Assembly (NCBI GenBank): GCA_027005175.1
Contig: JALTMC010000813.1
Location: forward strand, 1-10,326
Source: Myxococcales bacterium
GTDB taxonomy: Bacteria > Myxococcota_C > UBA6777
Direction: 5' to 3'
DNA length: 10,326 nucleotides
The position numbers and the translations under genes are program-made. A model generated the notes under the pieces. The model was given only the letters and a program-made list of their open reading frames with translations, had not been told where the DNA came from and ran no database searches. Shown here one piece after another: positions 1 to 7,841 of the stretch (the stretch's first letter is position 1; every line of letters begins with the position of its first letter).

Positions 1-1
1 T

Positions 2-160
2 GTGGATGTAAGTTTTGCAGATGCAATCTTGGGTCCAGTTGAGATACTTCCAGGAAATGACTTTCTTGAATTTGCGGGTCTTGAAACGACGAACTTTCGG
101 GTATATCGGCCATTTTTTAAGATTGGAGCAAAAACCAACGCTGTCCCTGTAGTCTGTTGA
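2..160 (+). pseudogene. 3' part of an AbiEii-like nucleotidyltransferase gene, cut by the transposon
   Basis: A frame open from the window edge reads VDVSFADAILGPVEI, then FLEFAGLETTNFRVY, and passes into the left terminal repeat at 108, ending at TGA 158-160. From memory, AbiEii/AbiGii-type nucleotidyltransferases (toxin components of abortive-infection or toxin-antitoxin pairs) carry a DVGFGDA-like strand, then a FAGI...vxxxP segment and an AEKLHA motif. The visible residues follow the first two elements. The AEKLHA region would begin just where the transposon starts and is replaced by transposon-derived residues. The host part is only 2-107, about 35 codons. The family call rests on this short match; a related nucleotidyltransferase is possible. 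Confidence 0.45.
108..144 (+). repeat. Left terminal inverted repeat of the Tn3-family transposon
   Basis: These 37 bases are the inverted counterpart of 10197-10233. There are four mismatches: two at positions 3-4 (GGCC here, GGGG on the right), one in the middle (A versus G) and one near the inner end (C versus A). Length and position at the tnpR end fit the 37-40 bp repeats to which Tn3 TnpA binds. The stop codon of tnpR lies only 30 bp further in. Confidence 0.9.
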
Positions 161-174
161 AAAGTAGGAGTTTC

Positions 175-780
175 TTATTCGAGGCCAAACTCTTCGATAA
201 ATAAGTTGAGGGTCGGGCGAGAAACATCCAAAAGTTTCGCAATGCTGGACTTTGAGATTCCTTTCTCCAGGAACAATTGGATTTCTCCTTCCTTACCTTC
301 CAATTTTCGTTTTCCCTTCGATCCTTTCGGCCTTCCGGCCTTTTTGCCTCTTTCTTTTGCTTTTGCCATTCCTTCTTTTGTTCGTTGTGAGATGAGATCC
401 CTCTCAATTTCCGCAAACAGCCCAAACATCGCAATCATCACCTTTGTTTTGAGATCTCGTTTACCAACCAAAACGATATCTTCTTTAAGAGCAATGAAGT
501 TGACTCTTTTTTCTACGATATCATCGATGAATCGGATGATTTGGCCCAGGCTTCGCCCAAGTCTTGAGAGTTCACTGACAATAAGTGTATCGTTCGATTC
601 CAGAGTTTCCAACAGGTAATCAAGCTGCCGCTCCTTCGGTGACTTCCGACTACTCATCTGACTTTGAATGAACTGGTCGATCTGAATTCCTTGCCGATGA
701 GCGTATTCAAGGATTGCTAATCGCTGGCTGTCGAGGTCCTGTTGATCAGTTGAGACTCGTAAATAAGCGACGTTTTTCAT
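175..780 (-). CDS. tnpR: Tn3-type serine resolvase
   Basis: TnpR resolves the cointegrate formed by replicative transposition by recombining two res sites. The 201-residue protein has the full small-resolvase layout. The catalytic domain opens with AYLRVSTDQQ, giving catalytic Ser10 and Arg8. SELSRLGRS carries Arg73 and Arg76. A long helix around 115-140 contains AEIERDLISQRT. GRPKG at 149-153 is the hinge, and a C-terminal helix-turn-helix spans about 174-199 (GISKSSIAKLLDVSRPTL). The start at 780 gives the canonical N-terminus, although no clear Shine-Dalgarno precedes it. It is transcribed away from tnpA and ends just inside the left terminal repeat. Nothing looks degraded. A close alternative is a DNA invertase, but the context makes resolvase far more likely. 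Confidence 0.93.
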   Translation of the reverse strand: MKNVAYLRVSTDQQDLDSQRLAILEYAHRQGIQIDQFIQSQMSSRKSPKERQLDYLLETLESNDTLIVSELSRLGRSLGQIIRFIDDIVEKRVNFIALKEDIVLVGKRDLKTKVMIAMFGLFAEIERDLISQRTKEGMAKAKERGKKAGRPKGSKGKRKLEGKEGEIQLFLEKGISKSSIAKLLDVSRPTLNLFIEEFGLE

Positions 781-915
781 GGCAAATTAGAGGGTGTAAA
801 GGTAAAAGGTTACATTGTAGATTAAATTTTACACATACTGTAAAGTTTAACCATACCATTTTTCTTTCAATAATTGTAAACTAAAAAGGGACCTTTTTTC
901 TAACCAGGTGAAGAG
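781..915. promoter_or_regulatory. Likely res site and divergent tnpR/tnpA promoter region
   Basis: This gap between divergent tnpR and tnpA is where Tn3-family elements carry the resolvase binding sites. It is AT-rich and holds repeated TGTA-type half sites: TGTAA 795-799 facing TTACA 810-814, TGTAG 816-820, a perfect TTTACA-CATAC-TGTAAA inverted repeat at 828-844, and TGTAAA 875-880. These suggest two or three resolvase subsites, and TnpR bound there would also repress both promoters. I cannot place a convincing -35/-10 pair for either gene. The tnpA Shine-Dalgarno (AGGTG, 906-910) lies at the right edge. Confidence 0.6.
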
Positions 916-3900
916 ATGCCCCGTACATTTTTAAGCGAATCCCAAAGACAGAAGCTGGAGCGTTTCCCCGAATCTGTCATCCCGGAAGATATTGTTGCTT
1001 ACTTCACATTGTCAGAGTCGGACCTTTCCCAGATACCTGTACACAGTTCGCCTTTGAATCGACTTGGTTTCGTCATGCAACTTTGTACTCTGCGGATGCT
1101 TGGCTTCTGTCCCACAGAATTGAGTCCGCCTCAGACAGTCCTCGCCTTTGTTGCAGGACAACTCAACGTACCATCTCAATCTCTCGAAGTATACGGTCAG
1201 CGCGAACAAACCAGAACGGGTCATTTTCAGAAAATTCTCCGACACCTTGGATTTCGAAGAACCGATTCGAATACGCTTGAGCAACTTTCATCCTGGTTGG
1301 TTCAGAGGGCTCTTGAGCACAACAGGCCCTCACTTTTGCTTCAAATGGCCTGCGAAAAGTTGTATCACGAAAAGTATGTTCGACCCGGTTTGACCGTACT
1401 TGAAAGGCTGGTTTCCAGTGCACGTATCCAGGCTCAACAAGAGACTTTTACTCGCCTGCTCCCGCTTCTTGATGACTCGTGCAAATCGTCTCTTGACGAA
1501 CTTTTACAACGCTCCGAGGCTCTTCAACATGTCCCATTAAGTTGGTTAAGAAAATGTGCTTTGACCAACTCTCCCAAGTCCATCCTGACAACCATTGAAA
1601 AGCTCAAAATGCTCGATAAATGGGGTGTGACAGGTCGCTCTCTTGACGTATTGAATCCTAATCGTCTCAAGTTTTTGGCCTCCATCGGTCGCAGAGCCTC
1701 CATTCAAGCTCTTCAGCAGATGCGAGAGGAACGACGCTACCCGATTTTACTGGCCTTTCTGCACGAAACACTCCTTGATGTTATGGACGAACTCCTCGAC
1801 CTTTTCGAACGCTGCCTTGTAGAAGTCAGTTCAAGGGCACGTCGAGAGCAGGAGCAAGCACGCCAGGCAAACTCATCCAGCACAGCGGAAAAACTGGTCA
1901 TGCTTCGACAAACTTTCAGTGCCATCCTTGACCAGGACATCAGCGAACAAGAGTTGAGAGATTCGATTCATCAGGAAATACCCGTCGAGATCATGAGGGC
2001 CACTCTTGAAGAGATTGATGGTTTGCTTCTCCCACTCTCAGGAGACTATTTCTTCTACCTTGGAAGCCGGTTCAACTACACTCGACAGTTTTCTCCAACG
2101 TTATTTGAACACGTCAACTTCTACTCTACTCCTCCCAATAGCCCGTTGCTTCAAGCTATTGGATGTATTCGAACCATGAATCAAGAAAATCGCCGAAAAG
2201 TTCCCGACAATGTGCCGTTGGACTTTGTTCCCAAAGGCTGGAAAGAAGTCGTTTTGAAGCCAGATCAAAGCATCGACCGGCACTTTTACGAATTGTGTGT
2301 CCTGTGGGAACTACGTAATGCCCTTCGCTCGGGAGGGATTTGGGTCAAGAACAGCAGACGGTATGCCAGCCTGGACGCCTATCTGATGCCACGAAAAGAA
2401 TGGGACTCTGTTCGCGTTGAAGTTTGTCAGCAGTTGCAACTTCCTGAGTCTGCAACAGTTCGTCTTCAGAAACGGGGTCAGGAGTTTGAACAGCTTGTGC
2501 AAAGAGTAGAACATGCTTTTGAAAAGCATGACGACGTTCGAATCGAGGAGGGAAAGGTCGTAATCTCTCCTCTTAAAGCAGAAGAAAAACCAGGACAGTT
2601 GAGCGAGTTGGAGCAACGTATTGTACAGCGGCTTCCGCGAATCGAGTTAACGGACCTCTTGTTAGAAGTTGATCGATGGACACAGTTTAGCCAGCATTTC
2701 GAACATGCAGCAGGTAGCGAATCACAACAACCAAACCAGCTCATACATCTGTATGCGTCGTTATTGTCACAAGGATGCAACATGGCGCTTACCCGAATGG
2801 CCCAGTGCACGGGCTTACAACACGAGAAACTGGTCTGGTACACAAACTGGTATCTACGAGAAGAGACTCTGAGAGCAGCGAACACAGCGATTGTGAACTT
2901 TCAGCATCATCAACCATTGAGCCAACATTGGGGAACTGGGACATTGTCCTCTTCTGATGGGCAGCGCTTTCCTGTATCCGGCAAAGTTCGCAATGCAACG
3001 GCACTTCCAAAGTATTTTGGTTATGGGAAAGGAATCACTTTTTACACCTGGACCTCTGATCAATACTCGCAATACGGAACAAAAGTGGTTTCTTCTACGA
3101 TGCGAGATGCGACTTATGTTCTTGACGAGATTCTTGACAACGAAACAGAGCTTGCAATCCTGGAGCATACAACAGATACAGACGGATATACCGAAATGGT
3201 CTTCGCTCTGTTTGACCTGTTGGGAATTCAGTTTGCACCTCGAATTCGTGACATTGGTGGTCAACGGATCTACGTACCCACGAAAGAGTTTGAGCTTCCA
3301 GAAGTACTAACACCCCTATTTTCCGGGAGCATCAATCAAAAGATGGTTACAGATTATTGGGGAGAAATAGCAAGGATTGCAGGCTCTCTCAAGTCGGGAT
3401 GGGCAACGGCTTCCCTTCTGATAAGCAAATTAAGGTCCTACCCACAGAAGAGCAGGCTTTGTCGAGCACTCGAAGAGTACGGTCGTTATTGCAAGACGCT
3501 CTTTGTCCTGCGGTATATCGAAAGCGAGGCATATCGTAGAAAAATTAACAGGCAGTTGAACAAAGGTGAAGCTCTTCATTTTCTTCGGCGTTTTCTTTTC
3601 TTCGCCAACGAAGGGAAGATTCGACGGAAACAAGAGGACCAGCAAGTGAATCAGGCAACTTGTTTGAATCTGCTAACAAACGCGGTGATTGCGTGGAATA
3701 CGGTCTATATGAACGCCGTCCTGAAACAGTTGGCCGATGAAGGAATGCAGTTCTCGGAATTGGAGTTGGCTCGTATCTCTCCATGTCGATTCCAGCACAT
3801 CAATCCCTTCGGGAAATACGAGTTTGCGTTTGATGGAGAGTTTTCCCTCGAACAGCTACGGCCTCTCAGAAAGCCGGAGAGGCTGTCCAGGGGCTGGTGA
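916..3900 (+). CDS. tnpA: Tn3-family transposase
   Basis: TnpA binds the 37-bp ends and carries out replicative transposition to a cointegrate. At 994 residues it is full length for the family. The N-terminus (MPRTFLSESQRQKLERFP ... YFTLSESDL) is typical of the DUF4158-type DNA-binding region of Tn3 transposases. The RNase H-like catalytic residues sit in their usual contexts: Asp681 in SSDGQRF, Asp754 in HTTDTDGYTE followed by FAPRIRD, and Glu885 in LNKGEALHFLRR. The ATG at 916 has AGGTG five bases upstream and gives the family N-terminus. It is divergent from tnpR, with the likely res site between them. No frameshift or missing catalytic residue is visible, so it is probably functional. A GCCTCTC/GAGAGGC stem (3861-3883) lies in its last codons, without a T tract. 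Confidence 0.96.
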   Translation: MPRTFLSESQRQKLERFPESVIPEDIVAYFTLSESDLSQIPVHSSPLNRLGFVMQLCTLRMLGFCPTELSPPQTVLAFVAGQLNVPSQSLEVYGQREQTRTGHFQKILRHLGFRRTDSNTLEQLSSWLVQRALEHNRPSLLLQMACEKLYHEKYVRPGLTVLERLVSSARIQAQQETFTRLLPLLDDSCKSSLDELLQRSEALQHVPLSWLRKCALTNSPKSILTTIEKLKMLDKWGVTGRSLDVLNPNRLKFLASIGRRASIQALQQMREERRYPILLAFLHETLLDVMDELLDLFERCLVEVSSRARREQEQARQANSSSTAEKLVMLRQTFSAILDQDISEQELRDSIHQEIPVEIMRATLEEIDGLLLPLSGDYFFYLGSRFNYTRQFSPTLFEHVNFYSTPPNSPLLQAIGCIRTMNQENRRKVPDNVPLDFVPKGWKEVVLKPDQSIDRHFYELCVLWELRNALRSGGIWVKNSRRYASLDAYLMPRKEWDSVRVEVCQQLQLPESATVRLQKRGQEFEQLVQRVEHAFEKHDDVRIEEGKVVISPLKAEEKPGQLSELEQRIVQRLPRIELTDLLLEVDRWTQFSQHFEHAAGSESQQPNQLIHLYASLLSQGCNMALTRMAQCTGLQHEKLVWYTNWYLREETLRAANTAIVNFQHHQPLSQHWGTGTLSSSDGQRFPVSGKVRNATALPKYFGYGKGITFYTWTSDQYSQYGTKVVSSTMRDATYVLDEILDNETELAILEHTTDTDGYTEMVFALFDLLGIQFAPRIRDIGGQRIYVPTKEFELPEVLTPLFSGSINQKMVTDYWGEIARIAGSLKSGWATASLLISKLRSYPQKSRLCRALEEYGRYCKTLFVLRYIESEAYRRKINRQLNKGEALHFLRRFLFFANEGKIRRKQEDQQVNQATCLNLLTNAVIAWNTVYMNAVLKQLADEGMQFSELELARISPCRFQHINPFGKYEFAFDGEFSLEQLRPLRKPERLSRGW

Positions 3901-4102
3901 GAACGAAGACCTGCTGGTTTTCGTCTTGACGGAATTGTATTTTTCTGTATTCTTGTTTATGTTTAAGATTTGGAATGATTTCAATCTTAAAACAAAATTT
4001 GACAATAAATAACAAAAGCTTACCCGCGACGCTAGAAAAAAGCTTTACATTCACTGCTTGTTCGGGAGCATTGAGAGAAGTAGAAAATTCTATGGAGGTC
4101 AC
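3901..4102. other. AT-rich gap between tnpA and the cargo, possible cargo promoter
   Basis: I see no gene in this 202-bp gap. It contains a perfect TTGACA hexamer at 3999-4004, oriented toward the cargo. No good -10 follows at 16-18 bp (the best is TACCCG at 4021), so a promoter is only suggested. The Shine-Dalgarno GGAGG at 4094-4098 serves the first cargo gene. An inverted repeat at 3962-3991 is listed separately. Confidence 0.4.
3962..3991. repeat. Inverted repeat after tnpA resembling the transposon end core
   Basis: TTTAAGATT (3962-3970) and AATCTTAAA (3983-3991) form a perfect 9-bp stem with a 12-base loop. No T tract follows on either strand, so it is not a good intrinsic terminator. 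The arms coincide with the TTTAAGATT core of the Tn3 terminal repeats, and the right arm shares 11 bases (CAATCTTAAAA) with the right repeat. In AT-rich DNA this could be chance. Confidence 0.5.
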
Positions 4103-4513
4103 ATGAGGTTGCTCACGTTTATCTTTTTCTCCATTACACTTTGCATTGGTTGTGAAAAACCAAATGTACAAAAAGAAAAAAGACTTAGACAGTCTTTGAA
4201 TTCCCTCAAAACATATAAAAGTAGAATCCAACACAGAAGTCTAAAAAGTTGCTTGAAAAGTATCTCTACCACAAAAAAGACAAAGTATGTTTACGAATTT
4301 AAATCTGAGAATCAATGCAATATATCACAAGATTGCGGCATATTTATTTTTTACATCTGTAAAGGTAGAAAGGAAGCAGTAAAAATTCGTAAGAGCAACC
4401 TAGGTATTTTTTCTTTATCACAGAGAAAGTCAAGTTTGTTATCCCTTAAAGGGTGCAAATCAGAAGTTCTTATAAAGAAAGTACAATATCGATGTCGAAA
4501 TCAGAGTCCCTGA
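4103..4513 (+). CDS. Small cysteine-containing putative lipoprotein, function unknown
   Basis: I do not recognise this 136-residue protein. It starts with a short lipoprotein-type signal, MRLLTFIFFSITLCIGC, where Cys17 would be lipidated. The lipobox is somewhat irregular, with Cys at -3. The mature part is very basic (many Lys and Arg) and has six further cysteines, including CNISQDC and a C-terminal YRCRNQ, so disulfides are likely after export. The ATG at 4103 is preferred over an upstream in-frame start at 4058 because GGAGG (4094-4098) precedes it and it places the hydrophobic signal at the N-terminus. It is the first of three co-directional cargo genes, 48 bp before the protease gene. 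A role as inhibitor or partner of that protease is possible but unsupported by sequence. Confidence 0.6.
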   Translation: MRLLTFIFFSITLCIGCEKPNVQKEKRLRQSLNSLKTYKSRIQHRSLKSCLKSISTTKKTKYVYEFKSENQCNISQDCGIFIFYICKGRKEAVKIRKSNLGIFSLSQRKSSLLSLKGCKSEVLIKKVQYRCRNQSP

Positions 4514-4561
4514 TCAAAGAGAGAACAACAAATAAAATATTTGTTTGGAAGGGAGCGTTTC

Positions 4562-6667
4562 ATGTACAAAAAATCATCTATTCTTTTTTGCTTTTTATTT
4601 TTCCTCTCTAGCGCTCAAGTCTGCTTGGCCAGCGATCCGCCAGAGCCTTTCAACAAGAGTTATCTATTACAACCACAAGAACATATCAATGTGTTTGGAG
4701 TAGATCCAGACAATCCATCAGATAAAATTGGTCTTCTTACCGAGATTTTGATTGCTTATTCTTTAGGTGGAACAATAGTTTATTGGTCTGATTGGGGTGA
4801 TTACCCAGTTGCCATAAATGCACACATTCCTGCTCCTAATGGTTCAGCGGATGTGTTAAATTTGTTGTACGAACTAAGAGATGTTTATGGGATATCTGAC
4901 ATAAACAATGACTTGGAAGTCAGGATAGAATCAACAAACGTTCCCAATGACAGCGCTGATTATTTTCCTTCTTCAACATTCATTTACATACAACATGTTT
5001 GTCGTTATCCTGAAGAAACAATAGATGTAGTAGGTTCTGGATTTGCTGCAACACTCAATAATGAAGGAGTGTTAACAACACTATCTTCATCATACAAACC
5101 AACAGTCTGCCCCAGCTTATCTGGACATATAGATACTTCTCAGATTCAGTCAATGTACCCTGGAATTTCATCATCTATCGAAAAAGCTTTGTTACCGCCA
5201 GGTACTGTAGACAGTTTGCAGGGAACATTCGTTTATCAATTCATTGTTAATGGAGATACATTCTATGAAGTTCGAGCAGATACAGGAGCAGTAGTCGCAA
5301 CAAGAACAAAAAAATTGGATGCTTGGAACATTACAAGGGTAGTTTATGATCCAGATAATTCTCAGCAGATATGCGTAGATACCAATCCTTCTGGTCAATA
5401 TAACACCTATGGAGGGGCTGCATGTGTCCAGTCTAATAATGTATCCTTTAAACACATGTATGATTCCCTATTCTGGAGTATCTTACCTTGGCGCGGCTCT
5501 TTATATCTTACAAGCTTGCTAAATAAATCTGTTTCTTGGGGATCACTGCCATCAAGCTCGTCGGCTACAATGAAAGTTGATTATAGCCAAGCTACAAGTA
5601 CCCATATTGACCCGCTTTTGGGTAGTGGGTTGGGACGTTATAATGGGAACCAAGGAGGTGTTATCTACTTTAATAAGCATGTATTTGATATTACAGCCGG
5701 TGGAAAATCATTCACGACTTTAACTGTAGATAATAATGGGAATCCTTTACCTGGTTTGGGTGGGGTTGTGGATCTTGTTGCTCATGAAGTTGGACATGGT
5801 TATATTGATGCATATTTGAAGGCTAAACATAATTATAGTGGGGGGTATTTCCCCGCATATGCAGGCTCTTATGAAATAGGTCGAGCTATTTCAGAGTCTC
5901 TCTCTGATGCTTTCGGTAAGTTAGCTCAAATTAGAGCTAGATTTGATCATGTGGGTTGTACTCCTAGCTATCCAGGTAACCGCCAACTACCCATTGCAAA
6001 CTGCGGTGAATGGAGTTCGATCCCTTGTGGCTCAGGAACATGTGCAAGAGGAGAGTATTGTTCGAATGGCACCTGCAAACCATGTGTAGAAGATTGTCCG
6101 TCTAGTTCCCTATTAACAATGAACTGGAATCTTGCCGAAACATACACAAACGGACATCAAGTTTTTGATAATACAGGTGGGATGCGGAGTTTGACAAACT
6201 CAAGTCAGTGGAAAATTGTATGTCCTTTCGAATCAGCAAGTACGGGGGATATACAACAGTATGGCAATGGTAGTTTTTTCGGTGGAGTTCTTGTCAGCTT
6301 TAATGCAGCAACTGATCCTTTGTTCAATAATCAAAGCATCATACGTAACTATGCAGAAGTTGCAATTGGTGAATTAATAGTTCGACACTCAATATCACAC
6401 ATGCCAAAACAACCCACAGCAAAAGCTGCTTTTTGGATTTGGGCTTCTAGCCTGTCAGAAGCGATAAAATATACCCTAGATTCCGAGTGGAATCAACACA
6501 AGTTTAACAATGCGGTCCAGTTTGTTTTTCAGTCTGGAGTAGATTGGAAAACCTCAGTGGGTCGTTGTGACATAAATCATCCAAATTACAACAATCTGTG
6601 TTCACAAGATCCACTTAATTGTTGTGACCCCAATTCTCTATATATATGCCGTCGCCCAACACCTTAA
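4562..6667 (+). CDS. Secreted M4-like (thermolysin clan) zinc metallopeptidase with Cys-rich insert
   Basis: This 701-residue protein is a predicted exported protease. A signal peptide covers residues 1-23 (MYKKSSILFCFLFFLSS ... CLA). A propeptide region ends in a PepSY/FTP-like YEVRADTGAVV at about 235-245. The zinc site is HEVGH at 408-412 (His408, Glu409, His412), with third ligand Glu445 in ISESLSDAFG. This is the M4 pattern HExxH...E..SD, with about 13 extra residues between the motifs. An insert with eight cysteines (466-512, including CGSGTCARGEYC) follows. Family resemblance resumes with NWNLAETY and GMRSLTN. The usual M4 histidine proton donor (HxNSG) is not evident; YGNGSFFGG (from 567) occupies the place. 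The C-terminus is also Cys-rich. The ATG at 4562 has GGAAGGGAG (4547-4555) upstream. The downstream lipoprotein begins one base after its stop. Confidence 0.82.
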   Translation: MYKKSSILFCFLFFLSSAQVCLASDPPEPFNKSYLLQPQEHINVFGVDPDNPSDKIGLLTEILIAYSLGGTIVYWSDWGDYPVAINAHIPAPNGSADVLNLLYELRDVYGISDINNDLEVRIESTNVPNDSADYFPSSTFIYIQHVCRYPEETIDVVGSGFAATLNNEGVLTTLSSSYKPTVCPSLSGHIDTSQIQSMYPGISSSIEKALLPPGTVDSLQGTFVYQFIVNGDTFYEVRADTGAVVATRTKKLDAWNITRVVYDPDNSQQICVDTNPSGQYNTYGGAACVQSNNVSFKHMYDSLFWSILPWRGSLYLTSLLNKSVSWGSLPSSSSATMKVDYSQATSTHIDPLLGSGLGRYNGNQGGVIYFNKHVFDITAGGKSFTTLTVDNNGNPLPGLGGVVDLVAHEVGHGYIDAYLKAKHNYSGGYFPAYAGSYEIGRAISESLSDAFGKLAQIRARFDHVGCTPSYPGNRQLPIANCGEWSSIPCGSGTCARGEYCSNGTCKPCVEDCPSSSLLTMNWNLAETYTNGHQVFDNTGGMRSLTNSSQWKIVCPFESASTGDIQQYGNGSFFGGVLVSFNAATDPLFNNQSIIRNYAEVAIGELIVRHSISHMPKQPTAKAAFWIWASSLSEAIKYTLDSEWNQHKFNNAVQFVFQSGVDWKTSVGRCDINHPNYNNLCSQDPLNCCDPNSLYICRRPTP

Positions 6668-6668
6668 C

Positions 6669-7820
6669 ATGCGATTTCTTTTTTCTTTACTAATTTTCAT
6701 ATGGCTTTCTGGGTGTAGTGTTTTCCCTGGAAATGAAAGAAACGGAGAGTACCAAGAAAGAGCATCTGAAAAGGTAACTCTTCTTGAAAGAGATAGTTCT
6801 CCAGAAGACTCTTATGTGGAGTGCAGTTCTGCCTGTGAGTGTCCATCTTTATTCAATGAAGTATGCAATAATATCGACGATAACTGTGATGGTCAGATAG
6901 ACGAAGGACTCCAACGTGCTTGCTCTATAGAGAGTCCACGTTCATCTTGTAGCCCAGGTAAACAAACTTGTGAGGCAGGACGGTGGTCTGTTTGTCTTGG
7001 TGCAAGGTTATCCCTATCTCCCTCTTGCAATTTTGAAGAAGATTTGGATTGCGATGGAAAGATTGATCAAGCTAAATTTGGTAGAATTACAAGAGTTTAC
7101 GAAAATAAACTATCCGAATCGAGTACTCGCTTTGCTGTTCTTTCACAAGAAAGCTATGAAGATAAAACAATATTACTTATATCAAGGGCTGTAGAACAAA
7201 GTGTTGTTGTAGAGCTCTGGAAATTTAATAGGAAGGGAGAAATAGATGTTTTTCTTGTGGATAAAACCTCTTTGATTCATGGGGCCATAGCCCTTGGAAC
7301 ATACTTAAAAGGTAGGATTTATATTGTTAATAAAGATAAAATTCTTGTGGGATACTGCTCACATTCAGATCAGAATGTAAAACCTATCATATCGACTTTA
7401 TATTGTAAGGTTTTTTATACTGATTGGACGCGGAAGGTTAGTAAATTAATATCTTTGCCAAAGCCTCCATCAGGCTTTCAATACACGAATATATCCTTTC
7501 AACAAACACAACAATCTGAAATAATAATTACTTTGGCCCAAGTGGACTATAACGAAACGTCAACAGCTCCGAATAGAAGAAAGTTTTTTCTACGACTGGT
7601 AACCATAAATTCAGAAAGTGCCTCTATCATCAAAAAGTTAGACATTCCAACTACATTTTCTATGGATTTTGGAGGCTCATACGATCTACCCAGCCTGCAA
7701 ACCGTCAAGAGCGAGATTAATCGAATAGGCATACTTTTTCCGAGAAACAATTATATAAAAGAAACAGCATCATGGAAAAGTATACTGACTATTATTATTG
7801 AAACACAAGATGGAAAGTAG
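6669..7820 (+). CDS. MopE-repeat lipoprotein, N-terminal part of a frameshifted gene
   Basis: The 383-residue product begins with a clear lipoprotein signal, MRFLFSLLIFIWLSGC (lipobox LSGC, Cys16). Residues about 52-133 form a cysteine-rich region with two acidic motifs, CNNIDDNCDGQIDEG (66-80) and DLDCDGKID (125-133), plus CSPGKQTCEAGRWSVC between them. This is the MopE-type putative metal-binding repeat common in Myxococcota surface proteins. The rest has short alternating beta-like segments such as GRIYIV and EIIITLAQVDY, suggesting a beta-propeller-like domain. The ATG at 6669 follows the protease stop by one base and lacks a Shine-Dalgarno, so translation is probably coupled. The frame ends at TAG 7818-7820, but coherent sequence continues in the -1 frame and then returns to this frame to 8312. 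The original protein was probably about 547 residues. Confidence 0.7.
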   Translation: MRFLFSLLIFIWLSGCSVFPGNERNGEYQERASEKVTLLERDSSPEDSYVECSSACECPSLFNEVCNNIDDNCDGQIDEGLQRACSIESPRSSCSPGKQTCEAGRWSVCLGARLSLSPSCNFEEDLDCDGKIDQAKFGRITRVYENKLSESSTRFAVLSQESYEDKTILLISRAVEQSVVVELWKFNRKGEIDVFLVDKTSLIHGAIALGTYLKGRIYIVNKDKILVGYCSHSDQNVKPIISTLYCKVFYTDWTRKVSKLISLPKPPSGFQYTNISFQQTQQSEIIITLAQVDYNETSTAPNRRKFFLRLVTINSESASIIKKLDIPTTFSMDFGGSYDLPSLQTVKSEINRIGILFPRNNYIKETASWKSILTIIIETQDGK

Positions 7821-7841
7821 AAATAAAAAAAAAAAGAGGAA

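Noticed and set aside
206-619. Plus-strand open frame opposite tnpR
   Set aside because: It is antisense to a clear resolvase and has no start signal or recognisable motif.
3999-4027. Confident sigma-70 promoter for the cargo operon
   Set aside because: TTGACA is perfect, but no acceptable -10 box lies at 16-18 bp. It is kept only as a possibility in the gap description.
4058-4102. Upstream in-frame start for the small lipoprotein
   Set aside because: It would place 15 polar residues before the signal sequence, and the GGAGG site is positioned for the ATG at 4103.
7825-7835. A11 tract as a phase-variation or programmed-slippage switch for the lipoprotein
   Set aside because: The original frame already stops at TAG 7818 before the tract, so slippage there alone cannot restore the full protein.
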